64,000 nucleotides of DNA from Prochilodus magdalenae (lineage: Eukaryota > Chordata > Actinopteri > Characiformes > Prochilodontidae), in the NCBI GenBank assembly GCA_024036415.1, contig JAMWET010003914.1, positions 211,001-275,000 on the forward strand, in the 5' to 3' direction. Below the pieces are notes generated by a model. The model saw nothing but the letters and a program-made list of their open reading frames with translations. It did no database searches and was not told where the DNA came from. This document shows positions 63,446 through 64,000 of the stretch, in pieces. Each line of letters opens with the position of its first letter. The stretch's first letter is position 1. A program made the translations under genes and the position numbers.

Positions 63446-63680
63446 CACTATTTTGCCAAAAATATTATCTCACCATCCAAATCATTAAATTCTGGTGTTC
63501 CAATTTCATGCTCCCAACTTTGGGAGCAAGCCTGCAAGCCAGGCCTTCTTGTCCAATATCAGTGTCTGACCTACCAACATGGCAACCTAGTATCTTGGAT
63601 TCAGTTTGAGCTTTTCAAATGGGCAGGTAGGTGTGTCACACATCAGACTGGCAGATACTTTCAGAAAAGCAATGCAGTGA
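63446..63680. mobile_element. short internally deleted Tc1-like element
   Basis: The left end, cactattttgccaaaaatat then tatctcaccatccaaat, is a diverged form of the end of a common fish Tc1 family. It is followed by catgctcccaactttgggag, a piece of that family's transposase gene. The right end, near ttcagaaaagcaatgcagtg, is poorly preserved. TA precedes the left end. It belongs to the same family as the relic at 9841-10230. Confidence 0.65.
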
Positions 63681-64000
63681 TTAATATAAATATAACTTTA
63701 TTCATTCTCATGTTTAAACTGTGATTTTATGTGAAACCAGAAGAGCAAACATAGACAGAATTCTACCACCAACCAAAACACCTGGCTGAATGTTGCACAA
63801 ACATCAAACATCATGTTATTAAGAGGAACAGGATTCTGTAACTTCACAGAGTGAACTTGTGCCTTGACATGACCCCACCGAAAGAACTGGAAGATAAGAA
63901 AATGTGTTGGCCGCTTGATTAGACCTCTATGTCTAATTCACTTTTGGCACATCATATCCGTGATTTGGAGGTGCAGCATTTTGTTGGAAAAATTAGGAGA

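Larger units (their letters stand above)
52531..64000. other. upstream flank, no gene recognised
   Basis: About 11.5 kb beyond the fig4 promoter. It holds several simple repeats and minisatellites, one Tc1 relic (63446-63680) and a foldback pair (58470-58630), listed separately. No exon chain with plausible splice sites was found on either strand. In human the neighbour on this side is, from memory, AK9, read away from FIG4, but I could not see anything like it here. Confidence 0.6.

Overview
The window comes from a vertebrate, almost certainly a ray-finned (teleost) fish. It holds one large spliced protein-coding gene on the minus strand. The introns and upstream flank carry relics of many Tc1/mariner-type DNA transposons, a LINE-type retrotransposon, short inverted-repeat elements and long microsatellites, a repeat mix typical of teleosts. 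There is no bacterial, organellar or viral gene organisation.

The gene is fig4 (Sac3), the polyphosphoinositide phosphatase that removes the 5-phosphate of PI(3,5)P2 and works in the PIKfyve-Vac14-Fig4 complex on endolysosomal membranes. I could place 20 coding exons, running from the start codon at 50953 down to the left edge of the window. Each has a GT donor and an AG acceptor where both ends are visible. The lengths and phases close exactly: 2352 coding bases, or 784 codons, without a stop. The last exon seen runs off the left edge. By comparison with the human protein (about 907 residues), roughly 120 C-terminal residues and the 3' UTR lie outside. A probable non-coding first exon and promoter lie at 52346-52530.

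Layout by region. 1-6600: exons 20 and 19 around a large, featureless AT-rich intron. 6.6-19 kb: exons 18 to 12, including the catalytic exon 14 with the CX5R motif. Intron 15 here carries a complete-ended Tc1 element, a second Tc1 relic and a LINE tail. 19-27.7 kb: exon 11, a minisatellite touching exon 12, and intron 10 with two Tc1 elements, one inside the other. 27.7-35.3 kb: exons 10 and 9, with a LINE, a piggyBac-like MITE and another Tc1 relic between them. 35.3-51 kb: exons 8 to 1, with long CA/TG repeats just downstream of the exon 5 and exon 6 donors. 52.5-64 kb: upstream flank with minisatellites and repeats, and no gene I can support.

No new gene system is evident. The items most worth checking are the minisatellite that has duplicated part of the exon 12 edge, the UG-rich tracts beside weak donors, and the nested or broken transposons. 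All comparisons with human FIG4 and with known fish transposons rest on memory of those families, not on a search.
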